Of a stretch of 37,125 nt of DNA, positions 8,130 through 18,059 are shown piece after piece. Source of the stretch: Pantoea brenneri. Its GTDB lineage: Bacteria; Pseudomonadota; Gammaproteobacteria; Enterobacterales; Enterobacteriaceae. The first letter of the stretch is position 1, and each line of letters opens with the position of its first letter. The DNA lies in the NCBI GenBank assembly GCA_002095305.1, contig MIEI01000046.1, positions 1 to 37,125 on the forward strand, written 5' to 3'. Under the pieces are notes generated by a model. That model saw nothing but the letters and a program-made list of their open reading frames with translations, ran no database searches and was not told where the DNA came from. The translations under genes were made by a program, and so were the position numbers.

Positions 8130-9899
8130 TTATGCCTGTACCAGTGGGCCGGGATTTTTCAGATACTGATCTTTGATCGCCTGTGCCGCCATCAGCGTAA
8201 TGGCGCCGATGGTATCGGTCGGGTTCGCCTGGAAGTTCTGCGGGAAGGCGTTGCCGCCCGGCACAAACACGTTATGCACGTCCCAGCTCTGCAGGTACTT
8301 GTTCAGCGCCGAGGTTTTCGGGTTATCGCCCATCACCGCGCCGCCCACGTTGTGGGTAGAGACATATTTGGTCAGGTCGAAATCCGCGCCCATCGGCAGG
8401 AAGCTCATGCTCATGCTGTCCGGGTTCAGCTCTTTGGCGATGTTGCCGACAATGCCTTTCAGGTGCTGCTGCAGCTTCAACTCATTCTCTTTCCAGTTGA
8501 AGGTCATACGCAGCAGCGGCAGGCCACGGTGATCGTTGTAGTTCGGATCGAGATCCAGATAGATATCGCGGTAAGACTGACAGGTGGTGGTGATGCTGAT
8601 CTTCATCGAATGACCGTACCACTCTTCCAGCCCCTCTTTGTAACCCAGGCCCCAGGTTGGCGTGCCTTTTGGCAGCGCGGTGCTGATCGGCGTACCGGTC
8701 GCCTGTGAGCTGTGGATCTTCGCGCCGCCGAGGAAGCCGAGCGAGGGACCATCAAAGTTGCCTGGCGAGATATCGTTAAACATCTGGCCGGTCGCGCCAG
8801 CGGTGGCGTACGGGTTGAAGTTTTTATCCTTGAAGAACAGGGTCGCGCCGCCGTTCGACAGGAAGGCGTAGTTACGCCCTACCACACCTTCTTCGGTGAT
8901 CGGGTTGTACGGTTTGCCAATGCCGGACAGCAGCATCAGGCGCACGTTGTAGAGCTGGAAGCTGCTCAGCACCACAATTTTGGCTGGCTGGAAGCACTCG
9001 TTGCCCTGTGCATCGATGTAGATCACCCCTTTGGCGGTTTTCTTATCATCGTTCAGCACTACCTTGATCACTTCCGCGTTCACTTCGTAAGAGAAGTTCG
9101 GCATACGCTTCAGCGAATCCATTACCGCGGTTTGTGGCGAGGCTTTGGAGTAGTTGAGGCACGGATATTTACTGCAGTAGCCGCAGTAGTTGCACGGCGC
9201 GATCTGGTTGCCGTACGGGTTTTTCCACGCGCGTGACACGCAGGCTGACGGGTTCGGGAACGGATGGTAACCGAGCTTTTTCGCCGCTTCTTTAAACATC
9301 ACGTTGTTCAGCGTGTCATCCAGCGCCGGCAGCGGATAAGGCTCCGAACGCGGACCTTCAAACGGATCGCCGCCTTCGAGGATCTGGCCGCGCAGGTTGC
9401 CGGTGTTGCCCGACTGGCCGCAAATCAGTTCGAATTTGTAGTAGTAAGGCTCGATCTCTTCCCAGCTGAACGGGAAGTCCATCACCCGCATATCATCCTG
9501 CAGAATGCCCGGCTTGTAAGCCTCATCGACATAGGTCTTCAGTTTGATATCGGTCGGTGTCGGACGGATCAGCACTGCCGTCCAGTGCAGGCCGGAACCG
9601 CCAACGCCGGTGCCGGGTGCAAACGCGCCCCATTTACGGGTTGGCAGCGCCGTCTGGCTGCTGTTGTAGCGGACGGTAACCGCCACTTCTGCCGGGGTGG
9701 CGAACACTTTGTTGCGCACCGCATAGGCGTATTCATCCGCCGGTTTTGGATAGGCGAACTCGTCGTAATCACGATCGCCGCCGCGCTCCAGTGCGCGCAC
9801 TTCAAGTCCTGCCAGTGCCAGTTCGATGCTCATCAGCGAGCCGGCCCAGCCGAGGCCGCAGACGACGACGTCGACTTCTTTTTTAGTAACCTGTGCCAT
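8130..9899 (-). CDS. Gluconate 2-dehydrogenase, FAD-binding (GMC-type) subunit
   Basis: 589 residues, about the family length. The N-terminus (VDVVVCGLGWAGSLMSIELA) is the dinucleotide-binding Rossmann motif, followed by an ALERG acidic strand end that contacts the FAD ribose. GTGVGGSGLHW near 95-105 is the second FAD-contact region. A cysteine cluster (NYCGYCSKYPCLNYSKAS near 241-258) is typical of the flavoprotein subunit of these membrane-bound dehydrogenases, and VPGGNAFPQNFQANPTDTIG is the C-terminal active-site block. There is no signal peptide; export is expected to be by piggyback on the Tat-dependent gamma subunit. It oxidises D-gluconate to 2-keto-D-gluconate in the periplasm. An AGGA site precedes the ATG. 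Confidence 0.93.
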   Translation of the reverse strand: MAQVTKKEVDVVVCGLGWAGSLMSIELALAGLEVRALERGGDRDYDEFAYPKPADEYAYAVRNKVFATPAEVAVTVRYNSSQTALPTRKWGAFAPGTGVGGSGLHWTAVLIRPTPTDIKLKTYVDEAYKPGILQDDMRVMDFPFSWEEIEPYYYKFELICGQSGNTGNLRGQILEGGDPFEGPRSEPYPLPALDDTLNNVMFKEAAKKLGYHPFPNPSACVSRAWKNPYGNQIAPCNYCGYCSKYPCLNYSKASPQTAVMDSLKRMPNFSYEVNAEVIKVVLNDDKKTAKGVIYIDAQGNECFQPAKIVVLSSFQLYNVRLMLLSGIGKPYNPITEEGVVGRNYAFLSNGGATLFFKDKNFNPYATAGATGQMFNDISPGNFDGPSLGFLGGAKIHSSQATGTPISTALPKGTPTWGLGYKEGLEEWYGHSMKISITTTCQSYRDIYLDLDPNYNDHRGLPLLRMTFNWKENELKLQQHLKGIVGNIAKELNPDSMSMSFLPMGADFDLTKYVSTHNVGGAVMGDNPKTSALNKYLQSWDVHNVFVPGGNAFPQNFQANPTDTIGAITLMAAQAIKDQYLKNPGPLVQA

Positions 9900-9936
9900 G
9901 ATAATCCTGTTTCAAAACCCTGATTCGGAATGCGTC

Positions 9937-10665
9937 TTACGCGCGCTCGCCTTTAACACTGACCGGACCCAGCGGATACGGAACGTTGTGCTGTTTCACC
10001 CATTCGGTGAAGCTGGCACGCGCGCCCGGGAAGCCGATGGCGATCCAGGCTTTCATGCCTTTATTGCCGCCGTACATCGGGTCCGCGAGGTAGCCGTGCT
10101 TGGTATCGGAAAGCAGCTGGCTGAAGAACTGAGACGCCTTCAGGTTGGGTTCGCCCAGTGCCGCAAAGTCGATGCCGTTTTTATTTACCTGAGTCAGCAC
10201 CGCATCTTTCTCTTCCAGCGTCAGCGCATGGAACGCTTTCTGGTGAGTGCTCTGCGACCACTGATTAATCAGCCGGATACTGGTCTGATACATCTGTTGC
10301 GGACGGAACGGGATCTGATAGCCCATGGTGGCGGGCGCCTGGGTGTTGAACGGGCCCTGCAGGTAGATTTCGCTGCCAAACTCTTCGCTGTGCAGCTGCT
10401 GATCGATAAAGATCGGCACGTTGGTTTCCAGCGCGCCTGGCGCTTTACCTTTGCCGCCCGCCGGAATCAAACGATCGGTGGCTGCGAGGATGAACTGCCA
10501 TTCATCGGCAGAGAAAAAGATCGGTTTATAGTCAGCTAATTCCGGGGCGGCCATCTCTGCGGCCTGCGCAGCAGTAATACCTTTAAAGACCAGCTCACTT
10601 AATGGCAGCGCCAGTAATGAGCCCAGCAAAAATTTACGCCTGGTGGTGGGTTTTTGTAACAGCAT
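9937..10665 (-). CDS. Gluconate 2-dehydrogenase, gamma (small) subunit with Tat signal
   Basis: I start the gene at the ATG at 10665, giving 242 residues; a longer open frame reaches 10749, but only the internal start places TTRRKFLLGSLLALPLS at the N-terminus as a twin-arginine signal. The remainder fits the gluconate_2-dh3 family: FFSADEWQFILAATDRLIPAGGKG near the middle and YLADPMYGGNKGMKAWIAIGFPGA near the C-terminus. It is the chaperone-like small subunit that carries the folded FAD subunit across the membrane. It is the first gene of the operon, 37 bp before the FAD subunit gene. The ribosome site is weak. Confidence 0.92.
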   Translation of the reverse strand: MLLQKPTTRRKFLLGSLLALPLSELVFKGITAAQAAEMAAPELADYKPIFFSADEWQFILAATDRLIPAGGKGKAPGALETNVPIFIDQQLHSEEFGSEIYLQGPFNTQAPATMGYQIPFRPQQMYQTSIRLINQWSQSTHQKAFHALTLEEKDAVLTQVNKNGIDFAALGEPNLKASQFFSQLLSDTKHGYLADPMYGGNKGMKAWIAIGFPGARASFTEWVKQHNVPYPLGPVSVKGERA

Positions 10666-11368
10666 ATCCGCACGACTCTCATCTGCTAAATACCCGACTG
10701 ATACGCTATGCAACAGAAAGGCTGGCAGCGCGAGCGGCTGGCAGGTCACCAGTCACTTCAGAGAATTAACGCGCACAGCACAGACGCCTGCAGAACCTAC
10801 GAGGTGGGTATAATAATTTTTATGTGAATAACGGAACATATCGGTTAATAACCTGGCAATCTTAGGGATATAAATGTGTCTGAATGTAAAAATTGAATTT
10901 AAGATGTGTTTTAGTGAAAATTTATCATGGTGTTGCGTTGAGGTTACAGACAGGTAAAAGTTTTAGATCGAGGAAATTTATACTAAAACCACACAATCGT
11001 CGGGTAATCGCGGGTTTTTACCGCGCAACGACCGGCTATTATTTTCGGCTGGTCATCATCACGCCAAATAACCGATAAAAAAATATCATACTTCCATACA
11101 AGAGAATTATTCTCATTGGCAACATTATATTTACTTTCATTGCCAGACAATCAGCGCATGCGCAAATTGTGATCGGCAGCGCGTAAGCCGGATGATTTAA
11201 ATAATGGACAAAATTACGCCAGAATAATCACGGCGGGTCATTATCGTTATTTGGACATATGCCCGAGCTGGCGTGGCAATAATTGTGCAAAGCTCAGAAC
11301 AAACCGGCATTTTGAGTTTTTACCGCGCCAGATAGAGTAGGTGAATCAACGACTCAGGATATCCTTTT
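10666..11368. other. Long intergenic region between the gluconate operon and the binding-protein gene
   Basis: About 700 bp without a convincing gene. It must contain the leftward gluconate operon promoter and the rightward promoter of the solute-binding protein. A short 61-codon frame at 10893-11078 has no recognisable features and I do not call it. A Fur-box-like palindrome lies at 11102-11120. Confidence 0.5.
11102..11120. promoter_or_regulatory. Fur-box-like palindrome
   Basis: GAGAATTATTCTC is a perfect 6-1-6 palindrome, and the 19 bp from 11102 match the classical Fur consensus at about 12-13 positions. It lies 250 bp before the binding-protein gene and 440 bp before the gluconate operon. 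Iron control is a guess based on this match. Confidence 0.35.
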
Positions 11369-12940
11369 ATGCGCAAAACGCTCCTGTCACTGCTGACCGC
11401 AGTGGCGCTGGTTCACCCGGTGCACGCCGCCACGCCCGCCGATACGCTGGTGATTGCGGTGCCGCTCGATGGCATTATCAGCTTTGACCCGGCCGAAAGT
11501 TTTGAAACCATCAGCACCAGCAGCCTGCGTAACATTTATCAAACACTGCTGGAACCGAATCATCAGGATCCGCAGCAGTTATCTCCGCTGGCGGCCAGTC
11601 GCTGGCAGCCGGGCAATACCCCGCATAGCCTGGTATTCGATCTCAATCCGCAAGCCCATTTCGCCAGCGGCAATCCGCTGACCGCCCAGGATGTGGTGTT
11701 TTCGTTAACCCGCGCGGTGAAGCTGAATAAAGCGCCCTCGTTTATTCTGGGCGAGTTTGGCTGGACGCCGGACAATATCGACCAGCAGTTTACGGTGATT
11801 AACGACCACCAGCTTGAGCTGCGCTGGCCGGCACAAATCGGCAGCGATCTGGCGCTGCGGCTGCTCACCGCGCCGGTGGCGTCGCTGGTCGACAGCAAAC
11901 TGGCGCAACAGCATGCCGCCAACAACGACTACGGCAATGGCTGGCTGAAAACGCATTCCGCCGGCAGTGCCGCCTATGCCATCAAACAGTTTGTGCCGCT
12001 GCAGGCGCTGGTGCTGGAAGCCAATCAGTACAGTACGCAACAGCCGCATCTGAAGCGGGTGCTGCTGAAAGGCGTCGCCGAATCGGGAACCCGCCGCCTG
12101 CTGATCCAGCAGGGGGATGTGGATGTCGCCTACCAGCTCGGGCCGGATCAGATCGCTGCCGTAAAAGGCGTGAAGGATGTCCGGGTCGATGCCTTCCCCT
12201 CCAGCCTGATTTACTACCTCGGCTTTAATACCCAAAGCCCACAGCAACCGGCGCTGGCCAATCCGGCGTTATGGCAGGCAGCACGCTGGCTGGTCGATTA
12301 TGACAGTCTGGCGAATCAGCTGTTAAAGGGGCAATACCGCATTCATCAGAGCTTCCTGCCGGAGGGCTTTGATGGCGCGATTACCCGCACGCCGTTCCAT
12401 TACGATCTGAACAAAGCCCGGTCGATTCTGCAACAGGCCGGCATCAAGCCTGGCACCCACATTGCCCTGACGGTGGTCAATCAACCGCCGTATATCGACG
12501 TGGCGCAGGCGTTGCAGGCCAGCTTCGCGAAGGCGGAGGTGAATCTGGATATCCAGCCGGTGGCGGAATCGGAGCTGTGGAGCAAAATGCGCAGCCGTGA
12601 CTTCCAGGCGATCTTCTCTTACTGGGGCGCGGACTACGTCGATCCTAATACCAACGCCAGCACCTTTGCCTATAACGTGCCGGGCGGCGGCAAAACGCTG
12701 GCGTGGCGCGTCGGCTGGACCATTCCTGAACTGAGCGCGGCCACCCGCGCGGCAGCCGGTGAGAGCGATGCGGTCAAACGCCGCAGCCGCTACCAACAGT
12801 TGCAAACCCAGCTGCAGCAGCAGTCGCCGTTTGTGGTGATGTTGCAGGGCGCCACTCAGGTGGCGGTGCGCAGCAACATCCGCAACGTGCAGCAGGGCAT
12901 CGGTGTCAGCCTGCTCAATTTCGAAGAAGTGCAGAAGTAA
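11369..12940 (+). CDS. ABC transporter substrate-binding protein, family 5 (peptide/nickel type)
   Basis: 523 residues. Residues 1-20 are a signal peptide (ending VHA), with no lipobox cysteine, so a soluble periplasmic protein. The SBP_bac_5 pattern is clear: TLVIAVPLDGIISFDPAESFE at the start of the mature protein, NIYQTLLEP, the LVFDLNPQAHFASGNPLTAQDVVFSLTRA block near 90-118, and RSILQQAGIKPGTHI later. It resembles DppA/OppA-type proteins that bind peptides, nickel complexes or opines. It is an orphan: no permease or ATPase genes flank it, so it must use a transporter encoded elsewhere or act as a chaperone/sensor. A GGATATCC stretch before the ATG is the likely ribosome site. The substrate cannot be told from sequence. 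Confidence 0.9.
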   Translation: MRKTLLSLLTAVALVHPVHAATPADTLVIAVPLDGIISFDPAESFETISTSSLRNIYQTLLEPNHQDPQQLSPLAASRWQPGNTPHSLVFDLNPQAHFASGNPLTAQDVVFSLTRAVKLNKAPSFILGEFGWTPDNIDQQFTVINDHQLELRWPAQIGSDLALRLLTAPVASLVDSKLAQQHAANNDYGNGWLKTHSAGSAAYAIKQFVPLQALVLEANQYSTQQPHLKRVLLKGVAESGTRRLLIQQGDVDVAYQLGPDQIAAVKGVKDVRVDAFPSSLIYYLGFNTQSPQQPALANPALWQAARWLVDYDSLANQLLKGQYRIHQSFLPEGFDGAITRTPFHYDLNKARSILQQAGIKPGTHIALTVVNQPPYIDVAQALQASFAKAEVNLDIQPVAESELWSKMRSRDFQAIFSYWGADYVDPNTNASTFAYNVPGGGKTLAWRVGWTIPELSAATRAAAGESDAVKRRSRYQQLQTQLQQQSPFVVMLQGATQVAVRSNIRNVQQGIGVSLLNFEEVQK

Positions 12941-12946
12941 CCGGCT

Positions 12947-12979
12947 CCGTTGCTCTGCGGAGCAACGGGCTGCTTTTCG
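12947..12979 (+). terminator. Terminator after the binding-protein gene
   Basis: CCGTTGCTC and GAGCAACGG form a 9 bp stem with a 4-base loop, followed by GCTGCTTTT, six bases after the stop codon. Confidence 0.75.
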
Positions 12980-13054
12980 GTGAAATCTTCTCCGCTTTCC
13001 CCCGCCCCGCTTGCTATTCTTCAGGCATAACCCGTTGCCTGAGAGTGGAAAATC

Positions 13055-14557
13055 ATGACTTCGCCCCTGTTGATTGCCCGGACGCCCGACGTTCAGCTCG
13101 ATCTGTTACCGCAAATGGCCAATCGCCACGGTCTGATTACCGGCGCGACCGGTACCGGTAAAACCGTCACCCTGCAAAAGCTGGCAGAATCGTTCTCGTC
13201 GATTGGCGTGCCGGTATTTATGGCCGATGTGAAAGGCGATTTGACCGGCGTCGCGATGGCAGGCGAGTCGGGCGAAAAGTTGCAGCAGCGGCTGGCGAAA
13301 ATTGGCGTTACCGACTGGCAGCCGCAGGCCAATCCGGTGATGCTGTGGGATATCTTCGGTGAAAAAGGCCACCCGGTGCGGGCGACCATCTCCGATCTCG
13401 GCCCGCTGCTGCTGGCGCGCCTGCTGAACCTTAATGAAGTGCAGAGCGGCGTGCTGCAGATCATTTTCCGCATCGCCGACGATCAGGGCTTACTGCTGCT
13501 GGATTTCAAAGATCTGCGCGCCATGACGCAGTACATCGGTGATAACGCCAAAAGCTTCCAGACCCAATACGGCAACATTAACAGCGCCTCGGTTGGGGCG
13601 ATTCAGCGCGGACTGCTGGCGCTGGAGCAACAGGGCGCGGAGCACTTCTTCGGTGAACCGATGCTGGATATCGCCGACTGGATGCGGGTCGACGAACAGG
13701 GTAAAGGCTTCATCAATATTCTTTCGGCGGAGAAGCTCTACCAGATGCCGAAGCTCTACGCCACCAGCCTGCTGTGGCTGCTGTCTGAGCTGTATGAACA
13801 TCTGCCGGAAGCCGGTGATCTCGATCAGCCGAAGCTGGTGTTTTTCTTCGATGAGGCACATCTGCTGTTTAACGACGCGCCGCCGGTGCTGCTGGAAAAA
13901 ATTGAACAGGTGATGCGGCTGATTCGCTCCAAAGGCGTTGGCGTCTGGTTTGTCACCCAGAACCCGGCGGATATTCCGGATCGGGTGCTGGGACAGCTCG
14001 GTAACCGGGTGCAGCACGCCCTGCGCGCCTTCACGCCGAAAGATCAGAAAGCGGTCAAAACGGCGGCCGACACCCTGCGCGCCAATCCGGCGTTCAGCAG
14101 CGTGGAAGCGATTCAGGCGCTGGGCACTGGCGAAGCGCTGATCTCCTTTCTCGATGCCAAAGGCAGCCCGTCCGTGGTAGAGCGGGCGATGGTGATTGCG
14201 CCTGGCTCGCGCATGGGACCGGTGACCGCAGATGAACGCAACGGCCTGATTAACCACTCACCGCTGTACGGCAAATATGACAGCAGCGTCGATCGTGAAT
14301 CGGCGTTTGAACGGCTGCAACAGGGCTTTCAGGCCAGCAGCGAACAGAGCAACGCGCCGCCTGCCAAAGGCAACAGCGTGGCGGTCGACGAGGGAATTCT
14401 CGGTGGGCTGAAAGAGATTCTGTTTGGCCGCACCGGACCACGCGGCGGCAAGCACGATGGCGTGGTGCAGACCATGGCGAAAAGCGCGACCCGACAGATT
14501 ACTCAACAGATCATCCGCGGCGTGCTCGGCAGCCTGCTGGGTGGCCGTCGCCGCTGA
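13055..14557 (+). CDS. yjgR: HerA-like P-loop ATPase (DUF853), YjgR
   Basis: 500 residues, nearly collinear with E. coli YjgR. Walker A is GATGTGKT at residues 30-37; Walker B is [12 protein letters not shown] near 258-269; the Arg-finger region around [21 protein letters not shown] and the [16 protein letters not shown] block follow. The C-terminal 80 residues are Gly/Ser/Gln-rich, ending in a helix. The family belongs to the HerA/FtsK ATPase group, but no cellular role is proven for YjgR. GAGAGTGG precedes the ATG. It lies 25 bp upstream of yjiN and may be co-transcribed. Its neighbourhood (leuX to the left, lptG to the right) matches E. coli gene order. Confidence 0.95.
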   Translation: MTSPLLIARTPDVQLDLLPQMANRHGLITGATGTGKTVTLQKLAESFSSIGVPVFMADVKGDLTGVAMAGESGEKLQQRLAKIGVTDWQPQANPVMLWDIFGEKGHPVRATISDLGPLLLARLLNLNEVQSGVLQIIFRIADDQGLLLLDFKDLRAMTQYIGDNAKSFQTQYGNINSASVGAIQRGLLALEQQGAEHFFGEPMLDIADWMRVDEQGKGFINILSAEKLYQMPKLYATSLLWLLSELYEHLPEAGDLDQPKLVFFFDEAHLLFNDAPPVLLEKIEQVMRLIRSKGVGVWFVTQNPADIPDRVLGQLGNRVQHALRAFTPKDQKAVKTAADTLRANPAFSSVEAIQALGTGEALISFLDAKGSPSVVERAMVIAPGSRMGPVTADERNGLINHSPLYGKYDSSVDRESAFERLQQGFQASSEQSNAPPAKGNSVAVDEGILGGLKEILFGRTGPRGGKHDGVVQTMAKSATRQITQQIIRGVLGSLLGGRRR

Positions 14558-14582
14558 TAACGCTCTCTGCTAAGATCAGGAT

Positions 14583-15863
14583 ATGGATAAACAACACGAA
14601 CTGAAACGGACTAAACGTCTGGCGCTGCTGCTGCTGTTACTGGCTGCCGCGACCTTCATCATCACCCTGTTTCTGCCGCCCGGCTTTTGGGTCAGCGGCG
14701 TGAAAGCGATAGCGGAAGCGGCAATGGTCGGTGCGCTGGCTGACTGGTTCGCGGTAGTGGCGCTGTTTCGCCGGGTGCCGGTGCCCTTTATCTCGCGTCA
14801 TACCGCGATTATCCCGCGTAACAAAGACCGTATCGGTGAGAATCTCGGCCGCTTCGTGCAGGAGAAGTTTCTCGATACCGATTCGCTGCTCAGCCTGATA
14901 CGCCGTCACGATCCGTCGCACCTGCTGGCGCAATGGCTGAATGCGCCCGGCAATGCTGACCGAATCGGCCGACATCTGCTGCAGGTGATGCGCGGCTTCC
15001 TCGATCTGACCGATGACACGCGTATTCAGAACTTCATGCGCCGCGCAGTGCATCGCGCCATCGATAAGGTCGATCTGACGCAGACCAGCGCGCTGATCCT
15101 GGAGAGCCTGACCAAAAACAATCGGCATCAGGCGCTGCTGGACGCGGCGATCGAACAGTTGCTGGCGCTGCTGCATAAGCCCTCAACCCGCGAGTTCATT
15201 GCGCAGCAACTGGTGCGCTGGCTGAAGCGTGAACATCCGATCAAAGCCAAAATGCTGCCGACCGAGTGGCTGGGCGAGCACAGTGCTGAACTGGTGGCGA
15301 ACGCGGTCGATTCGCTGCTGGATGATGTGGCGCTGGATCAGGGCCACGAGCTGCGTCTCGGCTTTAACCGGGCGGTGGATCGGCTGATCGTCAAACTGCA
15401 AACCGACCCGGAGATGGCGGAGCGCGCCGAGGTGATCAAGAGCTGGCTGAAAGAGGATGCCACGCTCAATCGCTACATCGGCGAGCTGTGGAACGATATG
15501 CGTAACTGGCTGAAAGCCGACCTCAGCAGCGACGATTCGCGGGTGCAGGAGAAAGTGCGCGGTGCGGCGCTGTGGCTGGGCGAAACCCTGGCCGCCGATC
15601 CGGCGCTGCGCGACTCAATGAATCAGCACCTCGAACAGGCAGCGCGCAGCGTGGCACCGGAATTTGCTGGCTTCCTGACGCGCCATATCAGCGATACCGT
15701 GAAGAGCTGGGATGCACGCGATATGTCGCAGCAGATCGAATTGAATATCGGTAAAGACCTGCAGTTTATTCGCATCAACGGCACGCTGGTTGGCGGCACC
15801 ATTGGTCTGATTCTCTATCTGCTGTCACAGCTGCCGCAGCTGATTCCGCTGCTGTCGCGCTAA
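14583..15863 (+). CDS. yjiN: DUF445 inner membrane protein, YjiN
   Basis: 426 residues, the same length as E. coli YjiN as I recall it. Residues 12-32 ([21 protein letters not shown]) form a membrane helix, followed by the DUF445 signature [26 protein letters not shown] and IPFIS-like [21 protein letters not shown] long helical soluble region follows and a final membrane helix occupies about 400-422 ([20 protein letters not shown]). No biochemical function is established for DUF445 proteins. The 3' end overlaps the convergent LysR gene by 39 bp. Confidence 0.93.
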   Translation: MDKQHELKRTKRLALLLLLLAAATFIITLFLPPGFWVSGVKAIAEAAMVGALADWFAVVALFRRVPVPFISRHTAIIPRNKDRIGENLGRFVQEKFLDTDSLLSLIRRHDPSHLLAQWLNAPGNADRIGRHLLQVMRGFLDLTDDTRIQNFMRRAVHRAIDKVDLTQTSALILESLTKNNRHQALLDAAIEQLLALLHKPSTREFIAQQLVRWLKREHPIKAKMLPTEWLGEHSAELVANAVDSLLDDVALDQGHELRLGFNRAVDRLIVKLQTDPEMAERAEVIKSWLKEDATLNRYIGELWNDMRNWLKADLSSDDSRVQEKVRGAALWLGETLAADPALRDSMNQHLEQAARSVAPEFAGFLTRHISDTVKSWDARDMSQQIELNIGKDLQFIRINGTLVGGTIGLILYLLSQLPQLIPLLSR

Positions 15864-16781
15864 GTCACCGGGCGAGCCGGCCGTCGGCGGGTAGCGGCCA
15901 AACTCAGCGAGGATGGCGTTCACAAAGCTGCGGATTTTCACCGTCTGCCGACGGCCAGCCGGGATCAGCAGATTCATCGGTCGCGCTGGCCCGGCATAAT
16001 CGGGCAGCACCTGCACCAGCCGCCCCAGCCTGATCTCCTCAGCCAGAATGGTGGCTGGCCCGAGAGTAATGCCATAGCCTTCCAGCGCCGCATGCAGCAG
16101 CGCTTTCCAGTCATTCGATCGCATACGTCCCTGCGGATGCACCTCTTCGGTTTTACCCGCCCGGGTAAACACCCAGCGGCAGGGTTTCGACGGCGACCAG
16201 ATGCCATACACCAGACAGGCATGTTTCACCAGTTCAGCCGGTGTGGCGGGCACCCCGTGCCGCGCCAGATAGGCCGGCGATGCGCAGGCAATCAGCTGAT
16301 AAGGCTGCAACGGATGGGCGATGATTGAACTGTCGGCTAATTCCCCAATCCGGATCACCACCTCATAGCCCTCTTCAAACGGATCAACCAGCCGATCGCT
16401 TAATTCAAGATCGACTTCCATCTCGGGAAACTGGCCCAGGTAGCGGGTGACAAACGGAGCGAGGTTAAAAGAACCAAAGGTGACCGGCGCGCTGACCTTC
16501 AGCGTCCCGGACGGTCGGCGCTGCATATCCAGCGCAATCGCATCGGCTTCCTGCGCTTCCGCCACCACAATTTTGCAGCGTTCGTAATAGTTGCGCCCTA
16601 CATCCGTCAGGCTTTGTCGCCGGGTGGTGCGATGCAGCAGCAGCGTGCCGAGATGCTTTTCAAGCGTGGCGATGTGCTTTGCCACCATCTGCGGTGAGAG
16701 TTGCAACTGTCCGGCCGCGGCGGCGAAGGAGCCTGACTCGGCGACTTTGACAAACACGTTCATGCTGGTAAGCCGATCCAT
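15825..16781 (-). CDS. LysR family transcriptional regulator
   Basis: 318 residues from the ATG at 16781. The open frame extends further upstream, but AGGAGGG seven bases before this ATG and the standard start [19 protein letters not shown] decide the start. Residues 1-60 are the winged helix-turn-helix ([37 protein letters not shown]); about 90-290 form the effector-binding domain. It is divergent from an NADP-binding protein gene with 101 bp between starts, the usual arrangement of a LysR regulator and its target. The C-terminal 39 bp overlap yjiN on the other strand. The effector is unknown. Confidence 0.92.
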   Translation of the reverse strand: MDRLTSMNVFVKVAESGSFAAAAGQLQLSPQMVAKHIATLEKHLGTLLLHRTTRRQSLTDVGRNYYERCKIVVAEAQEADAIALDMQRRPSGTLKVSAPVTFGSFNLAPFVTRYLGQFPEMEVDLELSDRLVDPFEEGYEVVIRIGELADSSIIAHPLQPYQLIACASPAYLARHGVPATPAELVKHACLVYGIWSPSKPCRWVFTRAGKTEEVHPQGRMRSNDWKALLHAALEGYGITLGPATILAEEIRLGRLVQVLPDYAGPARPMNLLIPAGRRQTVKIRSFVNAILAEFGRYPPTAGSPGDLARQQRNQLRQL

Positions 16782-16882
16782 GATTCCCTCCTGTTGGTTG
16801 TTTATATTGCGTCTGTTTGTCGATTTATTCACCCATTGTTTTTAATTAAGGTCAAGGTGTGATCAACATTGAGGAACACCCC

Positions 16883-17512
16883 ATGAAAATAGGCATTATT
16901 GGCGCAGGCTTTGTTGGCCGGGCGATAGCGAAACTGGCGATTCAGGCGGGACATCAGGTGATGCTGAGCAATTCCCGCGATCCCCGTACGCTGTTCAGTC
17001 TGAAACCGATGATTGGCTGCGAAACCGGCACCGCCGCCGAGGCTGCCCGCTTTGGCCAGGTGGTGGTGATTGCCGTGCCGCTCACCGCGCTTGAGCAGCT
17101 TCCGGCAGCGGAACTGCAGGGTAAAACCGTGCTGGATGCGGTCAATTACTATCCCGAACGCGATGGCGAAATTGAAGAACTGCTCACTGGCCGCATCAGC
17201 AGCAGCGAGCGGCTGGCTCGCCTGTTACCCAACAGCCGGATCACCAAGGCCTTCAATGCCATCCGTATGACCGATCTTGAAACCCAGGGCGTGCCCGCAG
17301 GCGATGCTCATCGTCGGGCGATACCGCTGGCAGGCGATGACCGCGAAGGCAAAGCCATCGCCATGGCGCTGTATGAAGCCTTTGGATTTGATGCGGTGGA
17401 TGCAGGAGCCTTAGCGGAAGGCTGGCGTTTCGAGCGTGCCACCCCCGCCTACTGTGTCGCACTCAACAGAGAGCAACTCATCACGACACTGAAAGAAACT
17501 CCCCGGCCATAA
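16883..17512 (+). CDS. NADP-binding protein, F420-dependent oxidoreductase-like
   Basis: 209 residues. I use the ATG at 16883, which follows GAGG and begins directly with the Rossmann strand MKIGIIGAGFVGRAIAKLA (GxGxxG). The strand that follows ends in SNSRDP, the NADPH-selective Ser-Arg seen in F420:NADP oxidoreductase-like proteins. Later blocks VLDAVNYYP and SRITKAFNAI are also typical. Enterobacteria do not make F420, so it probably acts on another substrate with NADPH. It is likely controlled by the divergent LysR gene. The physiological reaction is unknown. Confidence 0.88.
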   Translation: MKIGIIGAGFVGRAIAKLAIQAGHQVMLSNSRDPRTLFSLKPMIGCETGTAAEAARFGQVVVIAVPLTALEQLPAAELQGKTVLDAVNYYPERDGEIEELLTGRISSSERLARLLPNSRITKAFNAIRMTDLETQGVPAGDAHRRAIPLAGDDREGKAIAMALYEAFGFDAVDAGALAEGWRFERATPAYCVALNREQLITTLKETPRP

Positions 17513-17548
17513 GCCTGAACAGACGGTCAGCGCGGCATAAAGTCGCTG

Positions 17549-18007
17549 CTACTGCCAGACCGCTGACAAACCTAAAGCGATGGCAGCATTCGCCTGCAGC
17601 AAAGCATCGCGGGCCACGGATGGCCTGCGCTGAGCCCGCCACGGATGGCGTTTTTGTGTCTTTGCGAAAGGCGTATGTTCCCTGAGCCTGAGCCTGAGCC
17701 TGCAGGTAAAACAGATCAGCGCCGTAGCGTACAGGCAATCACAGCCGCTGAAACCGTAACATCCAGACCGCTGACAAACCTAAAGCGATGGCAGCATTCG
17801 CCTGCAACAAAGCATCGCGGGCCACGGATGGCCTGCGCTGAGCCCGCCACGGATGGTGTTTTTGTGTCTTTGCGAAAGGCGTATGTTCCCTGAGCCTGAG
17901 CCTGCAGGTTAAACAGATCAGCGCCGTAGCGTACAGGCAATCACAGCCGCTGAAACCACTACTGCCAGACCGCTGAATCTAAAGCGATGGCAGCATTCGT
18001 CTGCAGC
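17549..18007. repeat. Tandem ~200 bp repeats (about 2.2 copies) of unknown type
   Basis: Copy 1 spans 17557-17764 (208 bp), copy 2 17765-17966 (202 bp) and a partial copy 3 17967-18007. Copies are nearly identical; the 6 bp length difference equals one GAGCCT unit, present three times in copy 1 and twice in copy 2. Each full copy contains two GCCACGGATGGC hairpin motifs. A stem made of CTGCCA/TGGCAG and CGCT/AGCG opens copy 1 and copy 3, and is less perfect in copy 2. CTACTGCC precedes copies 1 and 3, marking the likely unit edge. Leftward and rightward frames through the repeat stay open, but they lack any ATG-plus-ribosome-site start, so I read it as non-coding. It fills the whole gap between the oxidoreductase gene and the lptG terminator. 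Confidence 0.9.
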
Positions 18008-18016
18008 TTAAAAAAC

Positions 18017-18043
18017 AAAAAAGGCCGCAAACGCGGCCTTTTT
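18017..18043. terminator. Bidirectional terminator downstream of lptG
   Basis: AAGGCCGC and GCGGCCTT form a strong stem with an AAA loop core, flanked by A- and T-runs. It lies 17 bp beyond the lptG stop. Confidence 0.9.
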
Positions 18044-18059
18044 CAGTTGCGGTGCTCGC

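Noticed and set aside
10893..11078. 61-codon frame in the intergenic region
   Set aside because: No ribosome site or family resemblance; AT-rich non-coding composition.
13055..14557. YjgR as the HerA partner of a SIR2-HerA defence system with the gene at 1-432
   Set aside because: YjgR is a conserved core gene at its usual locus, 12 kb away, and not part of the island.
17481..17940. Leftward open frames through the tandem repeat giving two near-identical ~75-85 residue peptides (MPVRYGADLF...)
   Set aside because: They begin at TTG without a ribosome site and are a by-product of a repeat with few stops; both strands are open across the same unit.
17549..18007. CRISPR-like array
   Set aside because: Only 2.2 copies of a ~200 bp unit that repeats whole; no short repeat with unique spacers and no cas genes.
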